NCBI GenBank assembly: GCA_964568855.1
Contig: CAZMSD010000050.1
Coordinates: 1-22,734, forward strand
Length of the DNA stretch: 22,734 nucleotides
Reading direction: 5' to 3'
Source: CAZMSD01 sp964568855
Lineage (GTDB): Bacteria; CAIWAD01
Shown: positions 1 to 7,359 of the stretch, piece by piece
How the letters are laid out: each line of letters starts with the position of its first letter
How positions within the stretch are numbered: position 1 is the stretch's first letter
Made by a program: the position numbers and the translations under genes
Notes under the pieces: model-generated
What the model saw: the letters and a program-made list of their open reading frames with translations, nothing else
The model's database searches: none
Told to the model about the DNA's origin: nothing

Positions 1-38
1 TCCGTAAAGCCTATGAAACCAGTGCTCTAGAGAGTTGT

Positions 39-392
39 TCATGGTCGACTAAATAGCCGTTCGTTGAACAGGAAGTAGTCCTTCTCATAACCGGGGTAGT
101 CGTCAACCGGGTCGTCAGGATTGTCAGGCCAGCCGTTTTCCGTGAAGTCCTCTTCGCCGTTTATAAGCCAAGGTGAGAATTGGTACACGTCGACCAACCC
201 CACCGAACGTTCATGAGCCAGGTGCAGTTCCAGCAACGGCAGTTCTGGCAGGCGGCTTGTTGCAGGCAGCGCGATGTTGAAACTGGTGGCCAGGCCCAGG
301 CGATCATGCCGCGGCATGGGATCCGATCCGCCCATTTTACCGCCGATGAACAGCCTTGAGAATTGCAGGCCCAGGGTCCAGCGGAATAGCAC
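39..392 (-). CDS. C-terminal part of the split outer-membrane beta-barrel protein
   Basis: This open frame lies in exactly the same reading frame as the upstream barrel ORF and is separated from it only by one TAA (413-411) plus six sense codons (YAFGPE). The GTG at 392 is the first standard start after the stop, but no Shine-Dalgarno sequence precedes it, so independent translation looks unlikely. The residues alternate as expected for transmembrane beta strands (FRWTLGLQFSRLFIGGKMGG, then LGLATSFNIAL and LPLLELHLAHER). They are followed by an acidic stretch rich in D, P and Y and a short end, LFSRP. I read it as the C-terminal third of the 411-1076 gene, which would make about 344 residues if read through. 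It is therefore probably a decayed gene, a sequencing error at one codon, or a recoded stop. It is less likely to be a separate gene. Confidence 0.55.
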   Translation of the reverse strand: MLFRWTLGLQFSRLFIGGKMGGSDPMPRHDRLGLATSFNIALPATSRLPELPLLELHLAHERSVGLVDVYQFSPWLINGEEDFTENGWPDNPDDPVDDYPGYEKDYFLFNERLFSRP

Positions 393-410
393 TTCCGGTC
401 CGAAGGCGTA

Positions 411-1076
411 TTACTGAGGAATCTCGATCGGGCGCCACTGCAGGTTCAGGCCCATGTCATAGGTCTTCGTCTCAGTGTCCTGGGCCACTGGTCCACCCAT
501 GGTGAATACTTTCTCGCTGTGCACCTGCTCGTGGTCCAGCCCGCCGGCCACGGACCATCGGTTGTGTGATACGCCCAATCCCAGCCTCCATAGCGTGGCA
601 TATCCCTTAGGACTGATCGTTCCAAGGGATTCTCCATCTTCACCAGTGACAGGATATGTTCCTTCGTTAAACACGGTCTTGTACCTGGCAAGGCTTAGGA
701 TCCAGGTCTTGTGCAGAAAACCCCAATTCGGGAACAGTCTCCGCCGCACTTCATACAGGTTGAGCCACAGCATGCGAGACTGATTGTCCAGGGTCAGATC
801 GTCGAAGCCGAAGCCGGGCAGCCACTGGGTCTCGAAGGGGTAGCCGCTCAGCACGGATTCCGCGATGGTCCTCTCGCCGGGCGAGTGAACCGCGCTGCTG
901 CCGGGAGCCAGCAGTCCGTTGAGCACGTCCGAATTCAGCGGCGAATGGGTGCCCCCCATGCCGATGCTGCGCGTTGACGCGGGAAGCGTGAGCCAATTAC
1001 AGGCAGCATATTGTGTTACTGCAGCCGAGGTCAGTGAAAGGGCAAATATCAGTGAAGCGAGAACGAGCGGACGCAT
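411..1076 (-). CDS. PorV-like outer-membrane beta-barrel protein, N-terminal part, ends at a premature TAA
   Basis: The product starts with a signal peptide (residues 1-18, RPLVLASLIFALSLTSA). It then has the motif typical of PorV/PorQ/UPF0164-style barrels of FCB bacteria, WLTLPASTRSIGMGG at about residues 28-42, followed by a D-containing turn where relatives usually carry NPAGL. The rest alternates polar and hydrophobic residues like barrel strands (LWRLGLGVSHNRWSVAGGLD; MGLNLQWRP). The ATG at 1076 is preceded by a clear GGGAGGAG Shine-Dalgarno sequence. The frame stops at TAA 413-411 with barrel strands still unfinished, and the same frame continues to 39. The likely role is an outer-membrane channel or secretion accessory. 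The family assignment comes from the N-terminal motif only. Codon usage is less GC-rich than in the neighbours. Confidence 0.6.
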   Translation of the reverse strand: MRPLVLASLIFALSLTSAAVTQYAACNWLTLPASTRSIGMGGTHSPLNSDVLNGLLAPGSSAVHSPGERTIAESVLSGYPFETQWLPGFGFDDLTLDNQSRMLWLNLYEVRRRLFPNWGFLHKTWILSLARYKTVFNEGTYPVTGEDGESLGTISPKGYATLWRLGLGVSHNRWSVAGGLDHEQVHSEKVFTMGGPVAQDTETKTYDMGLNLQWRPIEIPQ

Positions 1077-1130
1077 AGAGGCTCCTCCCAGGAAATGAGA
1101 TGAAGCGAGAGTCGGGCTTGAGGCCCGTCT

Positions 1131-1158
1131 TTGACTGCAATAGGACTGACTGTATTTC
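1131..1158 (+). promoter_or_regulatory. Candidate sigma70-type promoter for nhaC
   Basis: TTGACT (1131-1136) and TATTTC (1153-1158) are 16 bases apart inside an AT-rich island (about 1131-1200) that contrasts with the GC-rich coding DNA around it. Transcription would begin near 1165, leaving a short leader with AGGAG at 1191-1195. Confidence 0.35.
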
Positions 1159-2972
1159 CATCAAACATATTTACTTCTGTTGAATACAGCAGGAGCAGAA
1201 CCATTCTGAACCGCCTCATCTCCCCTTCGCTGCGCAGCTTCCGTTCCCCGGCGCTCTGGATCCTCCTGGTCTCCCTGGGCGTCTCGCTGTTCATCGGGAA
1301 GAGCGTCCCGCCCACCTGGACCGTGGAGGAAGTCCTGCTGGACGTCCAGGGCCGGGCGCCAGACCTGCACTACACCTGGAAGGGCGAGTCCGTGCCTCTG
1401 CCCGAGCCGGTGCCCTTCGAGCGGGCCGAACTCAATCCCCGGCGCGTTGAGGAGCTCAACCGCCGGGGCGAGCAGCCGGCTGTGGAGGAGGAATACGCGG
1501 TGGCGCCCGGTGATACTCCGGGCGAGCTGCTGTATTACAGGCTGCAGGCCAAGAAGCACTGGAAGTTCTGGTCGCTGCTGCCGGCCCTGGTGGCCGTGGT
1601 GCTCTGCTGGGTGACGCGCGAGCCCCTGAGCTCGCTTTTCGGCGGCATCGTGGCGGGCGCTTTCCTGCTGGGGCGCTACGACATCACGGAAAAGGTCCTG
1701 GTGCCCAACCTCTCGACGGAGGGCGCCGCGGGCGTGCTGCTGCTCTATCTTTGGCTGCTGGGCGGCCTGATGGGCATCTGGGCCCGCACCGGCGCCGCCA
1801 AGGCCTTCGCCGAGTTGATGGCCAAACACGTGGTCCGCGGACCGCGCACCGCCAAGCTGGTGGCCTGGATGCTGGGAATCCTCTTCTTCCAGGGCGGCAC
1901 GGTGAGCGCAGTGCTGGTGGGCACAACTGTAAAGCCCCTTTCCGACGAGGAAAAGGTCAGCCACGAGGAGCTGTCCTACGTGGTGGACTCCACGGCCTCG
2001 CCCATCGCCTCCCAGCTGGCCTTCAACGCCTGGCCGGGCTACGTGCAGGCCTTCATCTACGTGGCGGGCGTCGCCTGGCTGGCAACCGAGGCGGACCGGC
2101 TGGCCTTCTTCTTCCAGAGCGTTCCCTTCTGCTTCTACGCCATCTTCGCCGTGCTGGGCACCTTCCTGCTGAGCGTCGAGAAGGCGCCCTTCATCGGCCG
2201 GCGGCTGCGCAAGGCCATGGCCCGCTCGCGTGATACAGGCGAACTGGACGCGCCCGACGCCGAACCGCTGGCCGCCCGCGAACTGCACGCCGACCGCGTG
2301 CCCGAGGGCTTCAGGCCCAGCGTGTGGGACTTCTTCCTGCCTCTTGGTCTGCTGGTGGGCATCGCCGTGGGCACCTTCATCGCCACCGGCGCGCCCAAGG
2401 TGCGCTGGGCCTTCGGGGCGGCCGTGCTGCTGGCGGGAGCCATGGCGCTGGTCCGGGGCATGGCCCTGCGCGAGCTGATGGAAGGCTTCGTGGACGGCCT
2501 GAAGGGCGTGGTGGCCGGCTCGGTGATCCTGCTCCTGGCGATCACCATCGGCGCGGTGAGCAAGGAATCGGGCGGGGGCGTCTGGCTGGTGGACCTGCTG
2601 GGCGAGACGCTGCCCTACTGGATTCTGCCCTTGCTGCTGCAGGTGATGACCATGCTGATCTCCTTTTCCACCGGCAGCAGCTGGGGCACCTACGCGGTGG
2701 CCTTCCCGCTGGCCATGCCCCTTTCCTGGGCGGTGGCCAACGCCCAGGGCCTGGCCCACCCGGAGTTCTACATGACCATCTGCTTCGCCACGGTGATGGA
2801 CGGTTCGGTCTTCGGCGACCAGTGCTCGCCCATCTCGGACACCACCGTGCTCAGCGCCATGTGCACGGGCTGCGACCTGATGGATCACGTCAAGACCCAG
2901 ATCCCGCAGGCCGCCATGGCGGCGCTGATGGCTTCCTTCTGCTGGACGCTCTCGGTGGTGCTGTTCGCGTAG
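1131..2972 (+). CDS. nhaC: NhaC-family Na+/H+ antiporter
   Basis: This is an integral membrane antiporter exchanging Na+ for H+ at the inner membrane. The strongest evidence is the conserved NhaC block near the C-terminus, VMDGSVFGDQCSPISDTT, followed by the CTGCDLMDHVKTQIP stretch and a last membrane segment. There are about a dozen hydrophobic segments. Between the first (residues 41-60) and second (about 147-161) lies a hydrophilic insert of some 85 residues, which resembles an extracytoplasmic loop. The coordinates use the longest frame with a standard start (TTG 1131). That TTG also looks like a promoter -35 box, and residues 1-24 are encoded by AT-rich DNA. AGGAG at 1191-1195 is ideally placed for initiation at ATT 1203 or CTG 1206. 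I think the protein really begins there, although both codons are rare starts. The next gene is a K+ channel, giving an ion-transport context. Confidence 0.9.
   Translation: MTAIGLTVFPSNIFTSVEYSRSRTILNRLISPSLRSFRSPALWILLVSLGVSLFIGKSVPPTWTVEEVLLDVQGRAPDLHYTWKGESVPLPEPVPFERAELNPRRVEELNRRGEQPAVEEEYAVAPGDTPGELLYYRLQAKKHWKFWSLLPALVAVVLCWVTREPLSSLFGGIVAGAFLLGRYDITEKVLVPNLSTEGAAGVLLLYLWLLGGLMGIWARTGAAKAFAELMAKHVVRGPRTAKLVAWMLGILFFQGGTVSAVLVGTTVKPLSDEEKVSHEELSYVVDSTASPIASQLAFNAWPGYVQAFIYVAGVAWLATEADRLAFFFQSVPFCFYAIFAVLGTFLLSVEKAPFIGRRLRKAMARSRDTGELDAPDAEPLAARELHADRVPEGFRPSVWDFFLPLGLLVGIAVGTFIATGAPKVRWAFGAAVLLAGAMALVRGMALRELMEGFVDGLKGVVAGSVILLLAITIGAVSKESGGGVWLVDLLGETLPYWILPLLLQVMTMLISFSTGSSWGTYAVAFPLAMPLSWAVANAQGLAHPEFYMTICFATVMDGSVFGDQCSPISDTTVLSAMCTGCDLMDHVKTQIPQAAMAALMASFCWTLSVVLFA
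1137..1164 (-). promoter_or_regulatory. Candidate promoter for the barrel gene, overlapping the nhaC promoter
   Basis: On the minus strand TTGATG (1164-1159) and TATTGC (1142-1137) are 16 bases apart, pointing toward the barrel gene whose ATG is at 1076. It overlaps the opposite-strand candidate promoter almost completely, so the two would compete. The -10 box is weak. A small hairpin, CGGGC-TTGAG-GCCCG (1113-1127), lies in the resulting leader. Confidence 0.25.
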
Positions 2973-3087
2973 ACCACCTTGAAACCGACTTGGGGCGGAA
3001 GATCAGGCCGGAAAATCCGAAAATGATCCTTGGGTGGTTTTCGCCTTCCTGGAAGACCTCTCCCAAGAATCCTGACGGAGCCTGAAC

Positions 3088-4260
3088 ATGATCTTCACCG
3101 GACGGGGAACATCGATACGAGGTACACGCAGCCGGCTGCTGGTCATCGGCCTGGGCCTGGTGCTGTTCTTCCTCTCGACGGCGAGCCTGTTCTGGTACTT
3201 CGAGCACGAACACCCCGTGCAGCGGGAGCTCCTGCGCACGCCGGTGGACGTGCTCTACTGGTGGACAATCACCTGCACCACCGTGGGCTACGGCGACATC
3301 AGCCCCAAGACCCAGGCCGGCAAGGTGCTCGTGGTGATCGTGGTCCTGGTTGGAGTCTCCATGGTCACCGCCGTCGTGGCCAAGGCGGGCTCCATGTTCA
3401 TCGAGCAGCGCATGCAGCTGCTGAGGGGGTTCGGCCATATGAAGCATCACAGGAACCATATCCTGGTCTGCGGCTGGAGCGAGGACCTGGCGGGCATCCT
3501 CGGCCTGCTGCTTGAATACAGCCGTGATACGTCGGCGGAGGACATCGTGCTGCTCAACGGCGAGGATCCCGACCGGGTGAACACTCTGCGCAGCCGCCCC
3601 GAGTTCAAGGGCCTCGAGCTGGTCTCCGGCGACCACACCAACCGCTCTGACCTGGAGCGCGCGGGGGCCTCGCGGGCGCGCTCGGCGATGGTCCTGGCGG
3701 ACACGGGCGCGGCCGATCCGGATTCGCGCACGCTGCTGGGCGTGATGGCCCTGCGCCAGGCCAACAAGACGGCCCACGTCTGTGCCGAGGTCCGCGAGGA
3801 CCGTTTCGTGCAGTACATCCGGGACGCCGGCGCCGACGAGGTGATCGACCCCTCGACCTTCCGGCGGGCGATGGCCTCGCAGATACTTGTATCACCTGGC
3901 ATGGGCAACGTGTTCTACGACCTGCTCAGCCTGGAGAGCGGCGCCTTCTTCGATTTCGAGCCGCTGGACGAGCAGTGGAACGGCAGGACCTACGGAGAGC
4001 TGCGCGACGAGTACTGCTCGCGGCGGGACGTGACGCTCGTGGGCCTGGTGGAACACGTCGGCAACCCGCTGGAAATGAAACGCGAGGCGCTGCGGGAAGC
4101 CCAGAAAGCCCCCGACGTGGGCAAACTCGTGACACAACTTCGGGACGTAAAGGCGCTGAAACCGAATTCGCCCTGCCTCAGCCCGCCGCCCGAGCACACG
4201 ATCGGCAGCAGGACCAGCGCGGTGGTGATCCACCGCAACCGTCCGGGAGTGCAGGCATGA
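3088..4260 (+). CDS. Two-TM potassium channel with RCK (TrkA-N) domain
   Basis: The product is a K+ channel subunit of the 2-TM/RCK (MthK-like) class. TM1 spans about residues 17-37, the pore helix and selectivity filter TTVGYGD are at 64-70, and TM2 is at 79-100. A cytoplasmic RCK domain starts near residue 124 (HILVCGW), and GDHTNRSDLERAG near 180 is a typical RCK signature. The glycine-rich nucleotide loop is degenerate (CGWSEDL), so NAD binding is doubtful. The C-terminal region (residues 275-390) continues with a TrkA-C-like segment and a proline-rich tail. The ATG follows GGAG by seven bases. Its stop overlaps the start of the next gene as ATGA, so the cyclic-nucleotide-binding protein downstream is probably a translationally coupled regulatory partner. 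Confidence 0.88.
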   Translation: MIFTGRGTSIRGTRSRLLVIGLGLVLFFLSTASLFWYFEHEHPVQRELLRTPVDVLYWWTITCTTVGYGDISPKTQAGKVLVVIVVLVGVSMVTAVVAKAGSMFIEQRMQLLRGFGHMKHHRNHILVCGWSEDLAGILGLLLEYSRDTSAEDIVLLNGEDPDRVNTLRSRPEFKGLELVSGDHTNRSDLERAGASRARSAMVLADTGAADPDSRTLLGVMALRQANKTAHVCAEVREDRFVQYIRDAGADEVIDPSTFRRAMASQILVSPGMGNVFYDLLSLESGAFFDFEPLDEQWNGRTYGELRDEYCSRRDVTLVGLVEHVGNPLEMKREALREAQKAPDVGKLVTQLRDVKALKPNSPCLSPPPEHTIGSRTSAVVIHRNRPGVQA

Positions 4261-4766
4261 AGGTCGACGAGCAGATTCTCGAGCGGCTGGTCCGCTTCAG
4301 GATCGTCGAACCCCTGGAAGGGGAACGGGAGCTGCTGAAGCGGTTCGCCGGCATCCTGGAGAGCGCGAAGTACGAAGCCGGGCAACCGATAGTGAGCAAG
4401 GGCGAGGAAGGCCGAGAGGCCTACCTGCTGGTCAAGGGCACCGTTGAGGTCTTCGACTACACAATAGACGACGAGCCTTTCACGCGGGCCATTCTCCGTG
4501 ACGCCGACAACATCCTTTTCGGGGAAGTGGCCCTGGTGAGCGACAGCCGGCGCATCGCCACCGTGACCGCCAAGACCGACTGCGAGTGCTGGATTCTCAG
4601 GCGCGGGGATTTCATCCGGCTGGGAAACGAGAATCCCCGGCTGGGCTGGTTGATCCTGCAGCGGATCGCCGCCCTGCTGGCCAAGCACCTGGAACGGACC
4701 AACCAGGACGTCCTGCGTCTCTTCGAGGCGCTGGTGAACGAGGTCGAGCACGGCGCGGTCCGCTGA
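4257..4766 (+). CDS. Stand-alone cyclic-nucleotide-binding domain protein
   Basis: This 169-residue soluble protein consists of a single CRP/PKA-type cyclic-nucleotide-binding fold. The phosphate-binding cassette is visible: FGE (88-90), ALV, then RRIATV with the phosphate-contacting arginine at 99, followed by the strand CECWIL. Upstream beta-roll residues (GQPIVSKGEEGREAYLLVKG, 42-61) fit the family well. The C-terminus is a helix (130-165) with no HTH or catalytic domain. The ATG overlaps the channel stop codon (ATGA). In cyclic-nucleotide-gated channels the CNBD is normally fused to the pore, so here it may act in trans on the channel. Binding of cAMP or cGMP is inferred from the motif and was not tested. 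Confidence 0.85.
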   Translation: MKVDEQILERLVRFRIVEPLEGERELLKRFAGILESAKYEAGQPIVSKGEEGREAYLLVKGTVEVFDYTIDDEPFTRAILRDADNILFGEVALVSDSRRIATVTAKTDCECWILRRGDFIRLGNENPRLGWLILQRIAALLAKHLERTNQDVLRLFEALVNEVEHGAVR

Positions 4767-4801
4767 ACCCGAATCGAATTCCGTCAAGCACGCCTGACAA
4801 C

Positions 4802-4825
4802 CGCTTCCCGAAAGCGTCCTTTCTT
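4802..4825 (+). terminator. Weak candidate terminator after the channel/cNMP pair
   Basis: A five-base-pair stem, CGCTT/AAGCG (4802-4806 with 4812-4816), is followed by the T-rich stretch TCCTTTCTT. It sits 36 bases after the cNMP-protein stop. The stem is short, so this is tentative. The rest of 4767-4944 holds two more small GC hairpins (near 4905-4934) but no convincing gene. Confidence 0.3.
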
Positions 4826-4944
4826 GCCTCCCGTACTTCTCCCACTGCCCCGCAGCGACTAGATTGATCCCCGTCTCCCGAACACGCATCCACGACCGCA
4901 ACGCCGGAGGAGCTCCGCCGCTGCGGCGATTAAAATCCGGAAGC

Positions 4945-7356
4945 GTGTCGAGGAGGTGCGCCGTGTGGGGGGTGTTGTTGCTGCTGATGGCCTTGGCCGT
5001 CGGCTGCCAGGCTGGAGGAACCCGGCGCGGGGGAATCGAGCTCGAACTGGAAATCGCTGGCGATACCTTGAAGCTGTTCTGGAATCCTGTTCCCGGGGCC
5101 GATCTGTATCGAGTGAAGAAGACCGGCGGCGGAGGCCTCGAGCCCGGCGCTCTCTGCTGCGACACCTTCTATGTCGATGTCGGTCTGCCGCCCTGGGGTG
5201 TCTACAGCGTGGAGGCGGTAGAGATCCGGATGAGCGTATCGGCACTGGAGCGCCGTCTCTGGAATTCGGCCGGTTCGCAGCGCTGGTCCGCGCGCGAGTC
5301 CGCAGTGCTCTTCCAGCGCGAAGCCGGGGGGACGCACATGCGGCGCGAAATCCGCGGCGGAGCGGGCCTCGGGCCTTCTGCGGATTCGGGACTCGGTCCG
5401 GCGCCGAACCCTTACAGCAAGCTGGTGGCCAGGAACGGTCGAATCGCGGCCTTCGACCATCGGGATTCACTGATCGTACTTCTGGAATGTCCATCGCAGG
5501 ACCGCGACCCGTTGAGCGGCCTGTTCGACGGCGGTTTCGGCATCGTCGGAGCCGATCCGGCCTTCGATTTCCGCGCCTTCGCCGTCGCTCACGGCTGGCG
5601 CATCGAGGAGACCGACTCGCTGCTGATCATCGAGCGCGCCCTGTCCTATGGGGCGGGAGGAATCGAACTGCGCCACGAGATCGATCGCTCGACCAACCTG
5701 ATCACGGGAACGGTGTACGACTACGGGCACAAGAGGAACCGGATCCGCAACGCCTATCGAATCCAGGAAGGAATCCCGGTTCTGCACCATCGGTGGAAAC
5801 ACATGCTGGTGGGCGATTCGCTGGCGGGCACGATACTCTGGGAATACACGGACGTGGTTTTCAACGAGGATTCGCTGAACCTGGATCCCGCCGCGCTGGC
5901 GATGCCGGAAAAACTGGACCTGACCGACCGCTTCAAGCAGCCGCCCGTCCTGCCCGATTCCTCGGCCTGCTTTTCGGACTGTCCTGAAATCCGGGCGCTG
6001 GAAACGGAAATCGACCGGGCGCCCGCCAGTTGTTACGACTGCCACGGCCAGATTCCTCCCATCACCGTCGCGCTGCTGCACGGAATCAACTCCAGCCCGC
6101 AGGTCTTTCCGATCTACCGGCGCTGGCTCGAGGAGTTCTACGACGTTACCGTCTTCAGCCCCTCCTATCCCTCCTGCGTGGACGCCACGGATGCCACGGC
6201 GATCGTGCACCAGCAGTTCACCCTGATCGGACTGCCCCTCGACCTGGCGATCGGACACAGCCTGGGCGGACTGATTCTGCGCAACGAATCGCGGATTCAT
6301 GCCGATTCGCCGGTGCGCTGGATCATGACCATCGGCACGCCCCACCGGGGAGCCGCAATCGCGGCCAATCTCCAGCAGGCCCTGGCGAGTCTGGCCGATC
6401 TCGTCACCGACGGCTTCGACGCCCTGGCGACCGCGCTGCTGCCGGCGGTGATCTACGTTGTCGGTCTCCCGGCCGGCATCGCGGTCTATCTGTTTCTGGA
6501 CTACCTTGAAGGCCGGGTCCTGGGTCACATCGGCGAATTGTTCAGCGGAGCCGCCCTGCCCGACCTGGTTCCCGGCTCGCCCTTCCTGACGGAACTGAAC
6601 TCCGAGCCCATCGACATTCCCATCACGGGGATCTGCCTGGATGCTTCGTACTACACGCCGATCCAGGAGATCCTGGCCGCCCGGCTCTCCGAAGACGAGA
6701 TTTTCGAGTGGGCCGATGATTACCAGATTCCCTATCAGCAACTGGATTACGTTCGCGAAGAGGCCTACAACTTTGTCTGTAACGTCTGGTCCGCCCTGGT
6801 GGCACTTACGGACGGCTTCGGCTGGTGCGATCCGATCCACGATTTCCACTGGGCGCTGACCCACGTCAACGGCGACTGGTACAACATGGTGCTGGAAGCC
6901 GTCGACGAGAACGTGGCGGTGCCGCTGTACAGCTACTACGAACCGGGCGACGGCCCGGGCGCCATGGTCTGCTTCTACTGTCCTTATACACCCGAGATTC
7001 TGTCCGGCGGACTCCGCGAGTCCTGCTGCCGTTTCATGGGCGAGGACAGCGAGACGGGCGCGGATTTCTACTGCTGCTGGGGTTGCGGAGAGGGGGCTGT
7101 GGTCCGCTGCTTTCATGGCTACGATTACGTGGATCAACCCCTGCCGCATGACAGCATCGTGCGGAGATTCAGCCAGGAAGTGCCGGAAGATGCCTCGTGC
7201 TCGGTCCAGAACATCCACGTGGGAGGCGTGAGCCATAATGCGGAAACCCGCAGCTACCGAATCCTGCTGGTCATCGAGGAGCTCTTTACCGATCGCTCAG
7301 GCTTCCTGGAGGCGGAGTCAGGTTTGCGGGCTCCCCTGCAGGAAATCGGGGAGTGA
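4945..7356 (+). CDS. Large alpha/beta-hydrolase (lipase-like) lipoprotein
   Basis: This is a predicted exported lipoprotein of about 803 residues with a lipase-type hydrolase domain. From GTG 4945 the N-terminus is SRRCAVWGVLLLLMALAVGC, a basic n-region, hydrophobic core and lipobox with Cys21. A perfect AGGAGG (4951-4956) alternatively favours GTG 4963. The frame is also open back to TTG 4864. A beta-rich, FN3-like stretch (about 27-75) follows, then an extended region of unknown fold. The hydrolase core has an oxyanion-type LLHGINSS (about 376-383), nucleophile elbow GHSLGG with Ser439, and GTPHRG (464-469), as in PGAP1-like and bacterial lipases. A cysteine-rich patch (around residues 675-720: CFYCPY, CC, CCWGCG) is unusual and suggests disulfides. 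The acid and His of the triad cannot be assigned by eye. It is separated by three bases from the next lipoprotein gene. Confidence 0.75.
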   Translation: MSRRCAVWGVLLLLMALAVGCQAGGTRRGGIELELEIAGDTLKLFWNPVPGADLYRVKKTGGGGLEPGALCCDTFYVDVGLPPWGVYSVEAVEIRMSVSALERRLWNSAGSQRWSARESAVLFQREAGGTHMRREIRGGAGLGPSADSGLGPAPNPYSKLVARNGRIAAFDHRDSLIVLLECPSQDRDPLSGLFDGGFGIVGADPAFDFRAFAVAHGWRIEETDSLLIIERALSYGAGGIELRHEIDRSTNLITGTVYDYGHKRNRIRNAYRIQEGIPVLHHRWKHMLVGDSLAGTILWEYTDVVFNEDSLNLDPAALAMPEKLDLTDRFKQPPVLPDSSACFSDCPEIRALETEIDRAPASCYDCHGQIPPITVALLHGINSSPQVFPIYRRWLEEFYDVTVFSPSYPSCVDATDATAIVHQQFTLIGLPLDLAIGHSLGGLILRNESRIHADSPVRWIMTIGTPHRGAAIAANLQQALASLADLVTDGFDALATALLPAVIYVVGLPAGIAVYLFLDYLEGRVLGHIGELFSGAALPDLVPGSPFLTELNSEPIDIPITGICLDASYYTPIQEILAARLSEDEIFEWADDYQIPYQQLDYVREEAYNFVCNVWSALVALTDGFGWCDPIHDFHWALTHVNGDWYNMVLEAVDENVAVPLYSYYEPGDGPGAMVCFYCPYTPEILSGGLRESCCRFMGEDSETGADFYCCWGCGEGAVVRCFHGYDYVDQPLPHDSIVRRFSQEVPEDASCSVQNIHVGGVSHNAETRSYRILLVIEELFTDRSGFLEAESGLRAPLQEIGE

Positions 7357-7359
7357 GAA

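Noticed and set aside
1161..2888. A 575-codon open frame on the minus strand opposite nhaC
   Set aside because: It is His/Gln/Ala-rich with no recognisable domain. It mirrors a conserved plus-strand antiporter and follows from GC-biased third positions.
2973..3087. Possible terminator between nhaC and the channel gene (ACCACC with GGTGGT before TTTT)
   Set aside because: The arms are six bases long with a loop over 50 bases, too weak to call.
5467..7236. A 589-codon open frame on the minus strand opposite the hydrolase
   Set aside because: It has no motifs or ribosome site, and the plus strand carries GHSLGG and GTPHRG.
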